NCBI GenBank assembly: GCA_031276435.1
Contig: JAISNB010000038.1
Span: 1 to 13,526, forward strand
Length of the DNA: 13,526 nt
Direction: 5' to 3'
Origin: Burkholderiaceae bacterium
Lineage (GTDB): Bacteria; Pseudomonadota; Gammaproteobacteria; Burkholderiales; Burkholderiaceae_C
Part shown: positions 5,806-13,401 of the stretch, one piece after another
How positions within the stretch are numbered: the stretch's first letter is position 1
Layout: every line of letters starts with the position of its first letter
Program-made: the position numbers and the translations under genes
The notes under the pieces: model-generated
Databases searched by the model: none
Told to the model about the DNA's origin: nothing
The model's input: only the letters and a program-made list of their open reading frames with translations

Positions 5806-7083
5806 ATGGCCATCGTTGATGTCAAAGTGCCGCAGCTTTCAGAATCCGTGGCGGAAGCCACGCTGCTGCAATGGAAGAAAAAAGCCGGGGAAGCCGTCAA
5901 GGTTGACGAAATCCTCATCGAAATCGAAACCGACAAAGTGGTGCTCGAAGTGCCCGCGCCCTCCGCTGGCGTACTGAGCGAAATCGTGCAGGCCGACGGC
6001 GCCACGGTCATTGCCGATCAACTGATCGCGCGCATCGATACCGAAGCCGCGGCGGGCAGCGTCGCGCCCGGCGCGCCCGCATCGGCAGTGCCAGCGGCGG
6101 CCCCTGTCGCCGCAGCGGCTGCGGCAGGCGCAAGCAGCAGCGCCAAAGCCGGCATTGCCATGCCAGCAGCAGCCAAGCTCATGGCCGACAACCACCTGGC
6201 CGCAGGCTCCGTGGCTGGCACCGGCAAGGATGGCCGCGTGACCAAGGGCGATGTGCTGGGCGCGCTCCAGTCGGGCGCCTCTGGCGCTGGCGTCGCCGCG
6301 GCGGCGACGGCGCAAATTCCCACCGGCGTACCCGTCAAAATGCTGCCGCAAGTTGTCGCTCCGGCATCTGAAAGCCTGGAAGGCCGCCCCGAGCAGCGCG
6401 TGCCCATGACGCGCCTGCGCGCGCGCATTGCCGAGCGCCTGTTGCAGTCGCAAGCCAGCAGCGCCATCCTCACCACCTTCAACGAGGTGAACATGGCCCC
6501 CGTGATGGCACTGCGCAAGAAATTCCAGGACAGCTTTACCCAGGCGCATGGCGTCAAGCTCGGCTTCATGAGCTTTTTCGTCAAGGCCGCGGTGCACGCG
6601 CTCAAGAAATACCCGGTGCTCAACGCCAGCGTGGACGGCAACGACATCGTTTACCACGGCTATTTCGACATCGGCATCGCCGTGGGCAGCCCGCGCGGGC
6701 TGGTGGTGCCCATTTTGCGCAATGCCGACCAAATGAGCTTTGCCGACATAGAGAAAAAAATCGCCGAATTCGGCCAGAAGGCGCAGGGCGGCAAGCTCGG
6801 CATCGAAGAGATGACTGGCGGCACCTTCTCCATCTCCAACGGCGGCACCTTTGGCTCCATGATGTCCACGCCCATCATCAACCCGCCGCAAAGCGCCATT
6901 CTGGGCGTGCACGCCACCAAGGATCGTGCCGTGGTGGAAAACGGGCAAGTCGTCGTGCGCCCCATGAACTACCTGGCCATGAGCTACGACCACCGCATCA
7001 TCGACGGCCGCGAGGCCGTGCTGGGCCTGGTCGCCATGAAAGAGGCGCTGGAAGACCCGGCGCGCCTGCTGTTTGATATTTGA
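5806..7083 (+). CDS. sucB: 2-oxoglutarate dehydrogenase E2, dihydrolipoyllysine succinyltransferase
   Basis: The core E2 subunit moves the succinyl group from the lipoyl arm to CoA and scaffolds E1 and E3. The 425 aa contain one lipoyl domain (about 1-77, lipoylated Lys44 in ETDKVVLEV), an Ala/Pro-rich flexible linker (about 82-117), a peripheral-subunit-binding domain (about 118-155, with GKDGRVTKGDV), a second Ala-rich linker, and the catalytic domain (about 198-425). The catalytic domain ends in the DHRIIDG motif, with catalytic His396 and Asp400. The frame is open far upstream over the end of sucA. ATG 5806 is chosen because MAIVDVKVPQLSES is the normal start of the lipoyl domain. The ribosome binding site (gagag, 5797-5801) is weak, so coupling to sucA translation is possible. 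It lies 64 bp after sucA and 137 bp before lpdA. Confidence 0.97.
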   Translation: MAIVDVKVPQLSESVAEATLLQWKKKAGEAVKVDEILIEIETDKVVLEVPAPSAGVLSEIVQADGATVIADQLIARIDTEAAAGSVAPGAPASAVPAAAPVAAAAAAGASSSAKAGIAMPAAAKLMADNHLAAGSVAGTGKDGRVTKGDVLGALQSGASGAGVAAAATAQIPTGVPVKMLPQVVAPASESLEGRPEQRVPMTRLRARIAERLLQSQASSAILTTFNEVNMAPVMALRKKFQDSFTQAHGVKLGFMSFFVKAAVHALKKYPVLNASVDGNDIVYHGYFDIGIAVGSPRGLVVPILRNADQMSFADIEKKIAEFGQKAQGGKLGIEEMTGGTFSISNGGTFGSMMSTPIINPPQSAILGVHATKDRAVVENGQVVVRPMNYLAMSYDHRIIDGREAVLGLVAMKEALEDPARLLFDI

Positions 7084-7143
7084 TGCGCGGCGGCCCGCCA
7101 GCCTGGCGCGGGCGGGCGCGCTGCTTTCGGCTCCGCCGCCGGG

Positions 7144-7178
7144 CCATGCCTGCCGCCGCCAGATGGCGCGGCGCATGG
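7144..7178 (+). other. Stem-loop between sucB and lpdA
   Basis: The arms ccatgc (7144-7149) and gcatgg (7173-7178) close an imperfect hairpin. The inner pairs gccgc/gcggc and gcc/ggc surround an agat loop: 14 base pairs with small bulges on the 5' side. No T-run follows. It lies about 40 bases before the lpdA start, where it could modulate readthrough, mRNA processing or the stoichiometry of E3. The function is inferred only from position. Confidence 0.4.
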
Positions 7179-7220
7179 CTGGGTGAGGGGCACGTGCGAA
7201 TTAACTGAGGAATCCGTTTT

Positions 7221-8648
7221 ATGTCCAAGAATTTTGATTTGATCGTCATCGGCGCTGGCCCCGGCGGCTACATTGCCGCCATCCGCGCGGCCCAACTGGG
7301 ACTGAGCGTGGCCTGCGTGGATGAATGGAGCAGCGCCGACGGCAAACCCGCGCCGGGCGGCACCTGCACCAACGTAGGCTGCATTCCGAGCAAGGCACTG
7401 CTACAAAGTTCAGAGCATTATGAGCAGGCAGAAAAGCATTTTGAAGAGCACGGCATCAGTGTGGGCGGCCTCAAAATAAACGTTGGCCAGATGATCTCGC
7501 GCAAGGACGCCGTGGTCAGGCAGAACAACGAAGGCATCCTGTACCTGTTCAAGAAAAACAAGGTCACGTTCTTCCACGGTCGCGGCGCGTTTGTCAAGGC
7601 CGTGGATGGCGGCTACGAAATCGCCGTCACCGGCAAGCAAGCCGAAACCCTGACGGGCAAGCAAATCGTGCTGGCCACCGGCTCGCGCGCGCGGCCCTTG
7701 CCGGGCGTGGCGTTTGACGAGTCGAGCATTTTGTCCAACGACGGCGCCTTGCGCATTGGCAGCGTACCCAAAAAGCTGGCGCTGATCGGCTCCGGCGTGA
7801 TTGGCCTGGAAATGGGCAGTGTGTGGCGTCGCCTGGGCGCTGAAGTCACCATTCTGGAGGCGCTGCCCGCGTTCCTGGGCGCCGTGGACGAGCAAATCGC
7901 CAAAGAGGCGCGCAAGGCGTTCGACAAGCAGGGCCTCAAGATCGAGCTTGGCGTGCAGGTGGGCGAGATCAAAAAGAGCAAGAAAGGCGTGAGCATTGCC
8001 TACACCAGCGCCAAGGGCGAAGCGCAAACGCTGGATGCCGACAAGCTCATCGTCTCCATTGGCCGCATTCCCAACACCGAGGGGCTGAACGCCGAGGCCG
8101 TGGGCCTCCAACTGGGCGAGCGCGGCGACATCGTGGTGGACGATTTGTGCCGCACCAACCTGCCAGGCGTCTGGGCCATTGGCGACGTGGTGCGCGGCCC
8201 CATGCTGGCGCACAAGGCCGAAGAAGAAGGCGTGGCCGTGGCCGAGCGGCTGGCCGGCCAGCACGGGCATGTGGACTTCAACCTGATTCCTTGGGTCATC
8301 TACACCAGCCCCGAGATTGCCTGGGTCGGAAAAACCGAGCAGCAACTCAAGGCCGAAGGCGCGAAATACAAGGCAGGCTCGTTCCCGTTTCTGGCCAACG
8401 GGCGCGCGCGCGCGCTGGGCGACACCACTGGCCTGGTCAAAATCCTGGCCGACGCCGCCACCGATGAAATCCTGGGCGTGCACATTGTTGGCCCCATGGC
8501 CAGCGAACTGGTGGCCGAGGCCTGCGTGGCCATGGCTTTTCGCGCTTCCAGCGAGGACATTGCCCGCATCTGCCATGCGCACCCCACCCTGGGCGAATCC
8601 ACCAAGGAAGCCGCGCTGGCCGTGGACAAGCGCACGCTCAACTTCTGA
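7221..8648 (+). CDS. lpdA: Dihydrolipoyl dehydrogenase (E3)
   Basis: This flavoprotein reoxidises the dihydrolipoyl arm of E2 and reduces NAD+. The 475 aa have a complete set of family features: FAD-binding GAGPGG (11-16), redox-active disulfide Cys49-Cys54 in GGTCTNVGCIPSKALL, NAD-binding GSGVIGLEMG (190-199), a second FAD motif ending AIGDVVRGPMLAHKA, and the C-terminal HPTLGE with catalytic His454 and Glu459. A short insertion before the disulfide (DEWSSADGKPAPGG) resembles E3 proteins of betaproteobacteria. Start ATG 7221 has gagga (7207-7211) 9 bases upstream. Its place right after sucB indicates the E3 dedicated to the 2-oxoglutarate complex. It could also serve other 2-oxoacid complexes if it is the only E3 in the genome. 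Confidence 0.97.
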   Translation: MSKNFDLIVIGAGPGGYIAAIRAAQLGLSVACVDEWSSADGKPAPGGTCTNVGCIPSKALLQSSEHYEQAEKHFEEHGISVGGLKINVGQMISRKDAVVRQNNEGILYLFKKNKVTFFHGRGAFVKAVDGGYEIAVTGKQAETLTGKQIVLATGSRARPLPGVAFDESSILSNDGALRIGSVPKKLALIGSGVIGLEMGSVWRRLGAEVTILEALPAFLGAVDEQIAKEARKAFDKQGLKIELGVQVGEIKKSKKGVSIAYTSAKGEAQTLDADKLIVSIGRIPNTEGLNAEAVGLQLGERGDIVVDDLCRTNLPGVWAIGDVVRGPMLAHKAEEEGVAVAERLAGQHGHVDFNLIPWVIYTSPEIAWVGKTEQQLKAEGAKYKAGSFPFLANGRARALGDTTGLVKILADAATDEILGVHIVGPMASELVAEACVAMAFRASSEDIARICHAHPTLGESTKEAALAVDKRTLNF

Positions 8649-8726
8649 ACGCGCGCGCGCCGCGCGCCCATCCAGAGAGAGAGCAGGCCATCCCCATCGA
8701 TCCGACCGCTTTTGCCAAACCAGCGC

Positions 8727-9830
8727 ATGTCCTCCAGTGTCCACGCGATTTACCTTGCCCGCCTCAAGGAGATGGGCTACCAGAGCGACCCGGCGCAAGA
8801 GCGCGCCGTGGCCGCGCTGGAGCGTTGCGCCAGCGAATGGGCGGCCTACAAGCGCAAGCGATCGGGCCGTCTCAAGAAGCTGATTCACCGGCCCGACATT
8901 CCGCGCGGCGTGTACATGCATGGCGGCGTAGGGCGCGGCAAGAGCTTTCTCATGGACTGCTTCATGCAGGCCGTGCCCATCCAGCGCAAGACGCGCCTGC
9001 ACTTTCATGAATTCATGCGCGAAGTGCACCGTGAACTGACGACCCTGCAAGGCACCGTGAACCCGCTGGACGAACTGGGCCGGCGCATGGCCAGGCGCTT
9101 CAAGCTCATCTGCTTTGACGAGTTCCACGTGGCCGACGTGACCGATGCCATGATCCTGCACCGCCTGCTGGCGGCGCTGTTCGACAACGGCGTGGGCTTT
9201 GTGACCACCAGCAACTTCAGGCCGGACGACTTGTACCCCGACGGCCTGCACCGCGACCGCATCCTGCCCGCCATTGCCTTGCTCAACGCGCGCATGCAAG
9301 TGGTCAACGTGGACAACGGCACGGATTACCGGCGGCGCGCGCTCGATCAGATCGAGGTCTACCACTGCCCGTCGGGCGCGGCGGCCGACGCGGCGCTGCA
9401 AGCGGCATTCGAGCAACTGGCCGATGGGCCGGACGAAGACCCGGTGCTGCGCATCGAGGCGCGCGACATCCGTGCCCGGCGGCGCGCTGGCGGCGTGGTC
9501 TGGTTCGACTTTGCCGCGCTGTGCGGCAGCCCGCGCTCGCAAAACGATTATCTGGAACTGGCCACCCGCTTTGACGCGGTGCTGCTGTCCAATGTGCCGC
9601 AAATGTCGGCGCGGCAGGCTTCCGAGGCGCGCCGCTTCACCTGGCTGGTGGACGTGCTCTACGACCGGCACGTGCATCTGGTTTTGTCAGCCGCCGTCGC
9701 GCCCGAGCAGCTTTATGTGCAAGGGGCGCTGGCGCACGAGTTTTCGCGCACGGTCTCGCGGCTGGTGGAAATGCAGTCGGCAGAGTACCTTGCGCTCGGG
9801 CGGCGCAACGTGGATACCCGGCTCACATGA
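8727..9830 (+). CDS. zapE: Cell division ATPase ZapE (AFG1-like)
   Basis: A 367-aa P-loop ATPase of the AFG1/ZapE family. In E. coli, ZapE associates with the FtsZ ring and destabilises FtsZ polymers; mitochondrial homologues act in protein quality control. The Walker A motif GGVGRGKSF spans 66-74, with Lys72 and Ser73. Walker B is LICFDEFHVAD (127-137), with Asp131 and Glu132. The sensor-like TTSNFRPDDLYPDGLHR (160-176) is characteristic of the family. ATG 8727 gives a normal N-terminus. An in-frame TTG at 8712 would add five residues, and neither has a clear ribosome binding site. It lies 78 bp after lpdA, with a CG-alternating tract (8650-8667) between. The stop overlaps the next start (ATGA), so the two genes are probably translationally coupled. 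Confidence 0.92.
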   Translation: MSSSVHAIYLARLKEMGYQSDPAQERAVAALERCASEWAAYKRKRSGRLKKLIHRPDIPRGVYMHGGVGRGKSFLMDCFMQAVPIQRKTRLHFHEFMREVHRELTTLQGTVNPLDELGRRMARRFKLICFDEFHVADVTDAMILHRLLAALFDNGVGFVTTSNFRPDDLYPDGLHRDRILPAIALLNARMQVVNVDNGTDYRRRALDQIEVYHCPSGAAADAALQAAFEQLADGPDEDPVLRIEARDIRARRRAGGVVWFDFAALCGSPRSQNDYLELATRFDAVLLSNVPQMSARQASEARRFTWLVDVLYDRHVHLVLSAAVAPEQLYVQGALAHEFSRTVSRLVEMQSAEYLALGRRNVDTRLT

Positions 9831-10216
9831 AAAACACCCGGGCCTTGCTGTGGATGGTGTGCGCCGCCGCCTGCGCGCCAGCGGCTTTGGCAGCGCAGCC
9901 AGAGCCAGCCGCCGCCGACGGGCAGCAGCCGCCACCGTTTTCCGCGTCCCAAATGGCGCAGGAGAAGGCGCGCATCGCGCAGGGCAGGCAGGCCGCGCAG
10001 GCGCGCTATGCCGAGGCCGAAAAGCAGTGCTGGCAAAAATTTGCGGTCAACGACTGTTTGCGCAAGGCCCGGCTGGAAAGGCGCGCGCAACTCGATGTGC
10101 TGCGCCAGCAGGAATGGGCGCTGGACGATCTGGAACGCGCCGCGCGTGCCGACGCGCGCCAGCGCGCCTTGCGGGCCAAACAACTTGAGGCGGGCGGCGC
10201 TGCTGACGCCCCTTGA
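9827..10216 (+). CDS. Small exported protein with a conserved-looking Cys pair, function unknown
   Basis: 129 aa. Residues 1-22 form a signal peptide (MKNTR, hydrophobic core LLWMVCAAACAPAALA), with likely cleavage after Ala22 or Ala23. The mature part is Ala/Gln/Arg-rich and predicted helical, probably a coiled coil from about 43 to 123, interrupted by CWQKFAVNDC (68-77). Cys68 and Cys77 could form a disulfide in the periplasm. I recall similar small proteins with a CxxKFAVNDC motif in Burkholderiales, but I know no function. Its ATG overlaps the zapE TGA by two bases, indicating coupled expression. It could be an envelope partner for cell division, but that is only guilt by association. Confidence 0.8.
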   Translation: MKNTRALLWMVCAAACAPAALAAQPEPAAADGQQPPPFSASQMAQEKARIAQGRQAAQARYAEAEKQCWQKFAVNDCLRKARLERRAQLDVLRQQEWALDDLERAARADARQRALRAKQLEAGGAADAP

Positions 10217-10254
10217 ATCCCGCGGCGCGCGCCCTTGATCCGCGCCAGCCGCAT

Positions 10255-10275
10255 CAGCCGCCGCCGGGCGGCCTG
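10255..10275. terminator. Possible bidirectional hairpin between convergent genes
   Basis: gccgcc (10257-10262) pairs with ggcggc (10267-10272) around a gccg loop, extended by ca/tg over a one-base bulge. It lies between the convergent stops of the small exported gene (10216) and the phosphatase (10280), where a terminator is expected. There is no T-run on either side, so a factor-independent role is doubtful. Confidence 0.3.
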
Positions 10276-10279
10276 TCTG

Positions 10280-11077
10280 CTACCACGATGTGATGTGCGG
10301 TGGTTCAGGCTCTTCTTCTTCTTCGAGCGCGTCCACCTTCACGATGGCCAGTGACATGTTGTCACCCGAGCCTTGGGCGCGCAGGCGCGCTTTTTCGATC
10401 AGGAACACGCTGGCTTCGCGCGGCGGCAGCGCGTTGAGCACCGACGCCAGCTCTTCCGTGGTGAAGTAGTGCCAGATGCCGTCGCTGCACGCCAGAATGA
10501 AGTCGCCCGGCTGAAGCTGGGGGATGAAGTGCAAATCCAGCGTGGGATCGTGTTCCATGCCCAGGCAACTGGTCAGCACATTGGACTTGGGGTGGGTTTC
10601 CGCCTCTTCGGGCGAAATCTCGCCGTTTTGCACCAGCGTTTGCACATACGAGTGATCCACCGTGCGGTGCACCAGTGTGCTGCCGTGGAAGTGGTAGATG
10701 CGCGAGTCGCCGCAATGAATCCAGTGGCAACCGCCGCCGGGGCCAATCAGGAAAGCCGCAATGGTGCTGTGCGGCTCCTGCTCGGCTGACAGCGCGGTCA
10801 GCCGGATCACCAGATGCGCCTCTTGCCCGATTTGTTGCAGCAGGACGGCGGCGTCCTCGTTTTCTGGCACGAAGCGGTCAAACAACTGGCGCGCCGTCAT
10901 CAGCACCTGATCCGATGCCTTGCGCCCGCCCGTGCGTCCGCCCATGCCGTCGGCCACCACGCCAAGCACGCAGCCGGACACGCGCCGGTGCGTCAGCAGC
11001 GTCACCTGGTCTTGCTGGTGGTCGCGGTCGCCCCGGTGCAGCCCGGTGGCGGCGCTCAATCGATAGCCATTTTTCAT
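10280..11077 (-). CDS. PP2C-family protein serine/threonine phosphatase
   Basis: A 265-aa metal-dependent (PPM/PP2C) phosphatase, soluble and cytoplasmic. The family motifs appear in order: DRDHQQDQ (17-24, metal-binding Asp region), ADGMGG (42-47), GDSRIY (123-128), ACSDGIWHYF (196-205) and GDNMSL (238-243, last metal ligand). The length fits stand-alone bacterial Stp/PrpC-type enzymes, which reverse Ser/Thr phosphorylation by Hanks-type kinases. No kinase gene lies in this window, so the substrate is unknown. An acidic tail (LEEEEEPEPP, 251-260) is a small oddity. The frame is open far upstream because it mirrors dinG codons. ATG 11077 is chosen since family homology begins right after it (NGYRLSAATGLHRGDRD). 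No clear ribosome binding site precedes it. Confidence 0.93.
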   Translation of the reverse strand: MKNGYRLSAATGLHRGDRDHQQDQVTLLTHRRVSGCVLGVVADGMGGRTGGRKASDQVLMTARQLFDRFVPENEDAAVLLQQIGQEAHLVIRLTALSAEQEPHSTIAAFLIGPGGGCHWIHCGDSRIYHFHGSTLVHRTVDHSYVQTLVQNGEISPEEAETHPKSNVLTSCLGMEHDPTLDLHFIPQLQPGDFILACSDGIWHYFTTEELASVLNALPPREASVFLIEKARLRAQGSGDNMSLAIVKVDALEEEEEPEPPHITSW

Positions 11078-11123
11078 AACCGTCAAGTATGCACTGAAAT
11101 TTTCACGCACCACTGGCGCGCAC

Positions 11124-11139
11124 CTGTGATACATGACAA
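11124..11139. promoter_or_regulatory. Candidate LexA-like box before dinG
   Basis: The sequence ctgtgatacatgacaa fits CTGT-N8-ACAA, one base from the CTGT-N8-ACAG SOS box used by LexA in E. coli and many proteobacteria. It lies 7 bases before the chosen dinG ATG, inside the 69-bp divergent region with the phosphatase gene. dinG is a known SOS gene in E. coli. The N8 core is only partly AT-rich, so this is a weak candidate. Confidence 0.3.
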
Positions 11140-11146
11140 TGGCGGC

Positions 11147-13192
11147 ATGCAACATGACGAGCGCGCGGCAGCAGCCGACCGGGTTGAAGCGGCGTTTTCC
11201 GATACCGGCCCCCTGGCCGGGGCCGACGCTGGTTTTCACGCGCGCCCCGGACAACTGGCCATGGCCCATGCCGTGGCCCGGCGCATTGCCACAGGCGGCG
11301 CGCTGGTGGTCGAGGCCGCCACCGGCGTGGGCAAAACCTTCGCCTACCTGGTTCCGGCCCTGTTGTCGGGCGAGCGCGTGCTCGTATCCACCGCCACCAA
11401 GACCTTGCAGGATCAGCTTTTCGGGCGCGATCTGCCGCGCCTGACGCGCGCCTTGCACCTGCCCGTGCGCGCCGCACTGCTCAAGGGGCGCGGCAGCTAT
11501 TTGTGCCTGCATCGCCTGGAAATGGCGCGCCAGCAACTGCCGCACACCGACCGCGCTGCGCTGGAGACGCTGGCGCGCGTGGAACGCTGGGCGCTGACAA
11601 CGCGCGCGGGCGACCTGGCCGAACTGCCGCAGCTTGACGAGCGATCGCCCGTCATCGCGCTGGTCACCTCGACGCGCGAAAACTGCCTGGGCGGCGACTG
11701 CCCCAAACACCGCGAATGCCACGTCAACCTGGCGCGGCGCGAGGCCATGGCCGCTGATCTGGTGGTCATCAACCACCACCTGTTCTTTGCCGACCTGGCG
11801 CTCAGGGAAACCGGCATGGCCGAACTGCTGCCCACCGTGCGCGTCGCCATTTTTGACGAGGCGCACCAACTCAACGAAATCGGCGTGCGCTTCCTGGGAC
11901 TGGTGGTCAGCACCGGCCAGATGTTCGATCTGGCGCGCGATCTGCTTGCCGCCGGTTTGCGGCACGCGCGCGGGCTGGCCGACTGGCCGCACCTGGCCGC
12001 GCAACTGGAAACCGCGGCGCGCCAGTTTCGCCTGAGCGCCCAGGCGCAACCAGCGGGTGCGCGCGCGCGCTGGGTGGACGCCGTGCCCGAAGGCGTGGAC
12101 GCCCCGCTCTGGCAGGCCGGATGCGGGCAACTGCAAACCGCTTGCGACGCGCTCGGGCGGGCGCTGGACACCGTGAGCGAACTGGCGCCCGACTTCGCGC
12201 GCCTGCAAGAGCGCGTGCACACCTTGCGCGCGCGCCTTGCGCACTTTGCGCGGCCAGCCGACGCGGACATGGTGCGCTGGCTGGACGCGGGGTTCCAGCT
12301 TCGGCTGGTGGAGTCGCCCCTGGACATTGCCGATGCCATGCGCCAGCAACTGCCGGGGCTTGTACCCGACGCGGCGGACAGCGCGGTGGCTGACGCGCCG
12401 CCCGCCGGGCGCGGGCCAGCCTGGATATTCGTCTCGGCCACGCTGGGCGATGACGATCGGCTGTCGTGGTTCACACAACCTTGCGGCCTGCAACAGGCCG
12501 AAGTACTGCGCGTGGGAAGCGCGTTTGACTTTGCGCACCAGGCCGCGCTGTACGTACCCGCGCAACTGCCCAAACCGGCTGATGCGCGGCACAGCGAAGA
12601 AGTGGCGCTGCTGGTGGCGCGCGCCGCTGAAACACTGGGCGGGCGCACGCTGGTGCTAACCACCACGCTGCGCGCGTTGCGCGCCATCGGGCAAATCCTG
12701 GCCGAGCGGCTGGCCTCGCGCCACGGCATCGAAGTGCTGGTACAAGGCGCGCTGCCCAAGCGCGCCCTGATCGAGCGCTTCCGGCAGGAAGCGGGCCACA
12801 ACAAGGGCTGCGTGCTGGTGGCATCGGCCTCGTTCTGGGAAGGCGTAGACGTGCCGGGCGACGCGCTGCAACTGGTGGTCATCGACAAACTGCCCTTTCC
12901 CCCGCCGGGCGATCCGCTGGTGCAAGCGCGCTGCCAGCGTCTGGAAGCCCAGGGGCGCAGCGGCTTTGCGGACTACTCGGTTCCAGAAGCCGCCGTGGCG
13001 CTCAAGCAGGGCGCGGGGCGTTTGATCCGCAGCGAAACCGATACCGGCGTGCTGGTCATCTGCGACACGCGGCTGCTGCAAATGGGCTACGGCAGGCGCT
13101 TGCTGGCGGCGCTGCCGCCCATGCGGCGCTTGCCGGACGCGGCGGCGTTTGACGCGGCCTTGCACGCCCTGGCCGCCGGGCGCGCCGCTTGA
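11147..13192 (+). CDS. dinG: DinG/YoaA-type iron-sulfur ATP-dependent DNA helicase
   Basis: A 681-aa superfamily 2 (XPD-like) helicase that unwinds DNA 5'-to-3' and acts in repair and replication conflicts. The Walker A motif is ATGVGKT (58-64). Four cysteines able to bind a 4Fe-4S cluster are Cys120, Cys180, Cys185 and Cys191 (SYLCL, then CLGGDCPKHREC). The DEAH box is at 237-240, after VVINHHLF. Late motifs are VSATLGDD, SFWEGVDVPGD (about 561-571) and QGAGRLIR (621-628). Length and Cys spacing fit DinG or the related YoaA; the two cannot be separated safely here. ATG 11147 is used. An in-frame GTG at 11126 would add seven residues, and neither has a strong ribosome binding site. It is divergent from the phosphatase gene. 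Confidence 0.92.
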   Translation: MQHDERAAAADRVEAAFSDTGPLAGADAGFHARPGQLAMAHAVARRIATGGALVVEAATGVGKTFAYLVPALLSGERVLVSTATKTLQDQLFGRDLPRLTRALHLPVRAALLKGRGSYLCLHRLEMARQQLPHTDRAALETLARVERWALTTRAGDLAELPQLDERSPVIALVTSTRENCLGGDCPKHRECHVNLARREAMAADLVVINHHLFFADLALRETGMAELLPTVRVAIFDEAHQLNEIGVRFLGLVVSTGQMFDLARDLLAAGLRHARGLADWPHLAAQLETAARQFRLSAQAQPAGARARWVDAVPEGVDAPLWQAGCGQLQTACDALGRALDTVSELAPDFARLQERVHTLRARLAHFARPADADMVRWLDAGFQLRLVESPLDIADAMRQQLPGLVPDAADSAVADAPPAGRGPAWIFVSATLGDDDRLSWFTQPCGLQQAEVLRVGSAFDFAHQAALYVPAQLPKPADARHSEEVALLVARAAETLGGRTLVLTTTLRALRAIGQILAERLASRHGIEVLVQGALPKRALIERFRQEAGHNKGCVLVASASFWEGVDVPGDALQLVVIDKLPFPPPGDPLVQARCQRLEAQGRSGFADYSVPEAAVALKQGAGRLIRSETDTGVLVICDTRLLQMGYGRRLLAALPPMRRLPDAAAFDAALHALAAGRAA

Positions 13193-13255
13193 ACGGGAAA
13201 CAGCCAGCGCGCGCGCCGTTTTGATGCAAAAACACCACAACGCGGGCCGGATTTG

Positions 13256-13264
13256 TGTTATTTA
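13256..13264 (+). promoter_or_regulatory. Candidate extended -10 upstream of the second leader
   Basis: tgttattta fits TGn-TATTTA, an extended -10 form. It is flanked by a short dyad, ccggat (13247-13252) and atccgg (13282-13287). It lies 62 bases before gttacgctcc. In the first leader a similar AT-rich stretch (ttattcc, 1362-1368) lies at a comparable distance. No -35 box is evident, so this is tentative. Confidence 0.25.
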
Positions 13265-13318
13265 GTTCGCATTGGCGATCCATCCGGGGGCCAGCGGCCT
13301 CGCAAAAATCAGGCGCCA

Positions 13319-13401
13319 CTGTTACGCTCCACATTACAGCGCGTCGCGTTGCTCTCTTGTAGCGCGTCGCGTTGCTCCTGTTCCAAAGGAAGGTAACGAC
13401 G
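13319..13401 (+). promoter_or_regulatory. Leader with two tandem 23-bp repeats, related to 1419-1504
   Basis: The leader starts ctgttacgctcc (13319-13330), identical to 1419-1430, then acattac. Two 23-bp units follow (13338-13360 and 13361-13383), each starting agcgcgtcgcgttgctc. The core CGCGTTGCT is shared with the first leader. The sequence then gives a strong ribosome binding site, aaggaagg (13386-13393), 8 bases before ATG 13402. In the first leader the matching segment lacks this ribosome binding site. Confidence 0.6.

Noticed and set aside
2859..6011. A 1050-codon open frame on the minus strand opposite sucA and the start of sucB
   Set aside because: It lies in the register where minus-strand stops correspond to TTA, CTA and TCA codons of the sense gene, which are rare in GC-rich DNA. 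Its composition (His, Arg, Val, Gln-rich) is that of a mirror frame, and sucA is unmistakable.
8650..8667. CG-alternating tract after lpdA as a terminator or special structure
   Set aside because: It is almost purely alternating C and G, so it can fold or adopt Z-DNA in many ways, but there is no T-run and such tracts are common in GC-rich genomes.
7410..9677. A 755-codon minus-strand open frame opposite lpdA and zapE
   Set aside because: A long antisense frame without recognisable domains, with mirror-type composition, over two clearly identified genes.
10814..11146. An N-terminal extension of dinG over the phosphatase gene
   Set aside because: It is the mirror of phosphatase codons. DinG-like sequence begins only after 11147.
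11078..12592. A long N-terminal extension of the phosphatase reading frame opposite dinG
   Set aside because: The extension is the mirror register of dinG codons. Phosphatase homology starts just after ATG 11077 and the extension has no domain of its own.
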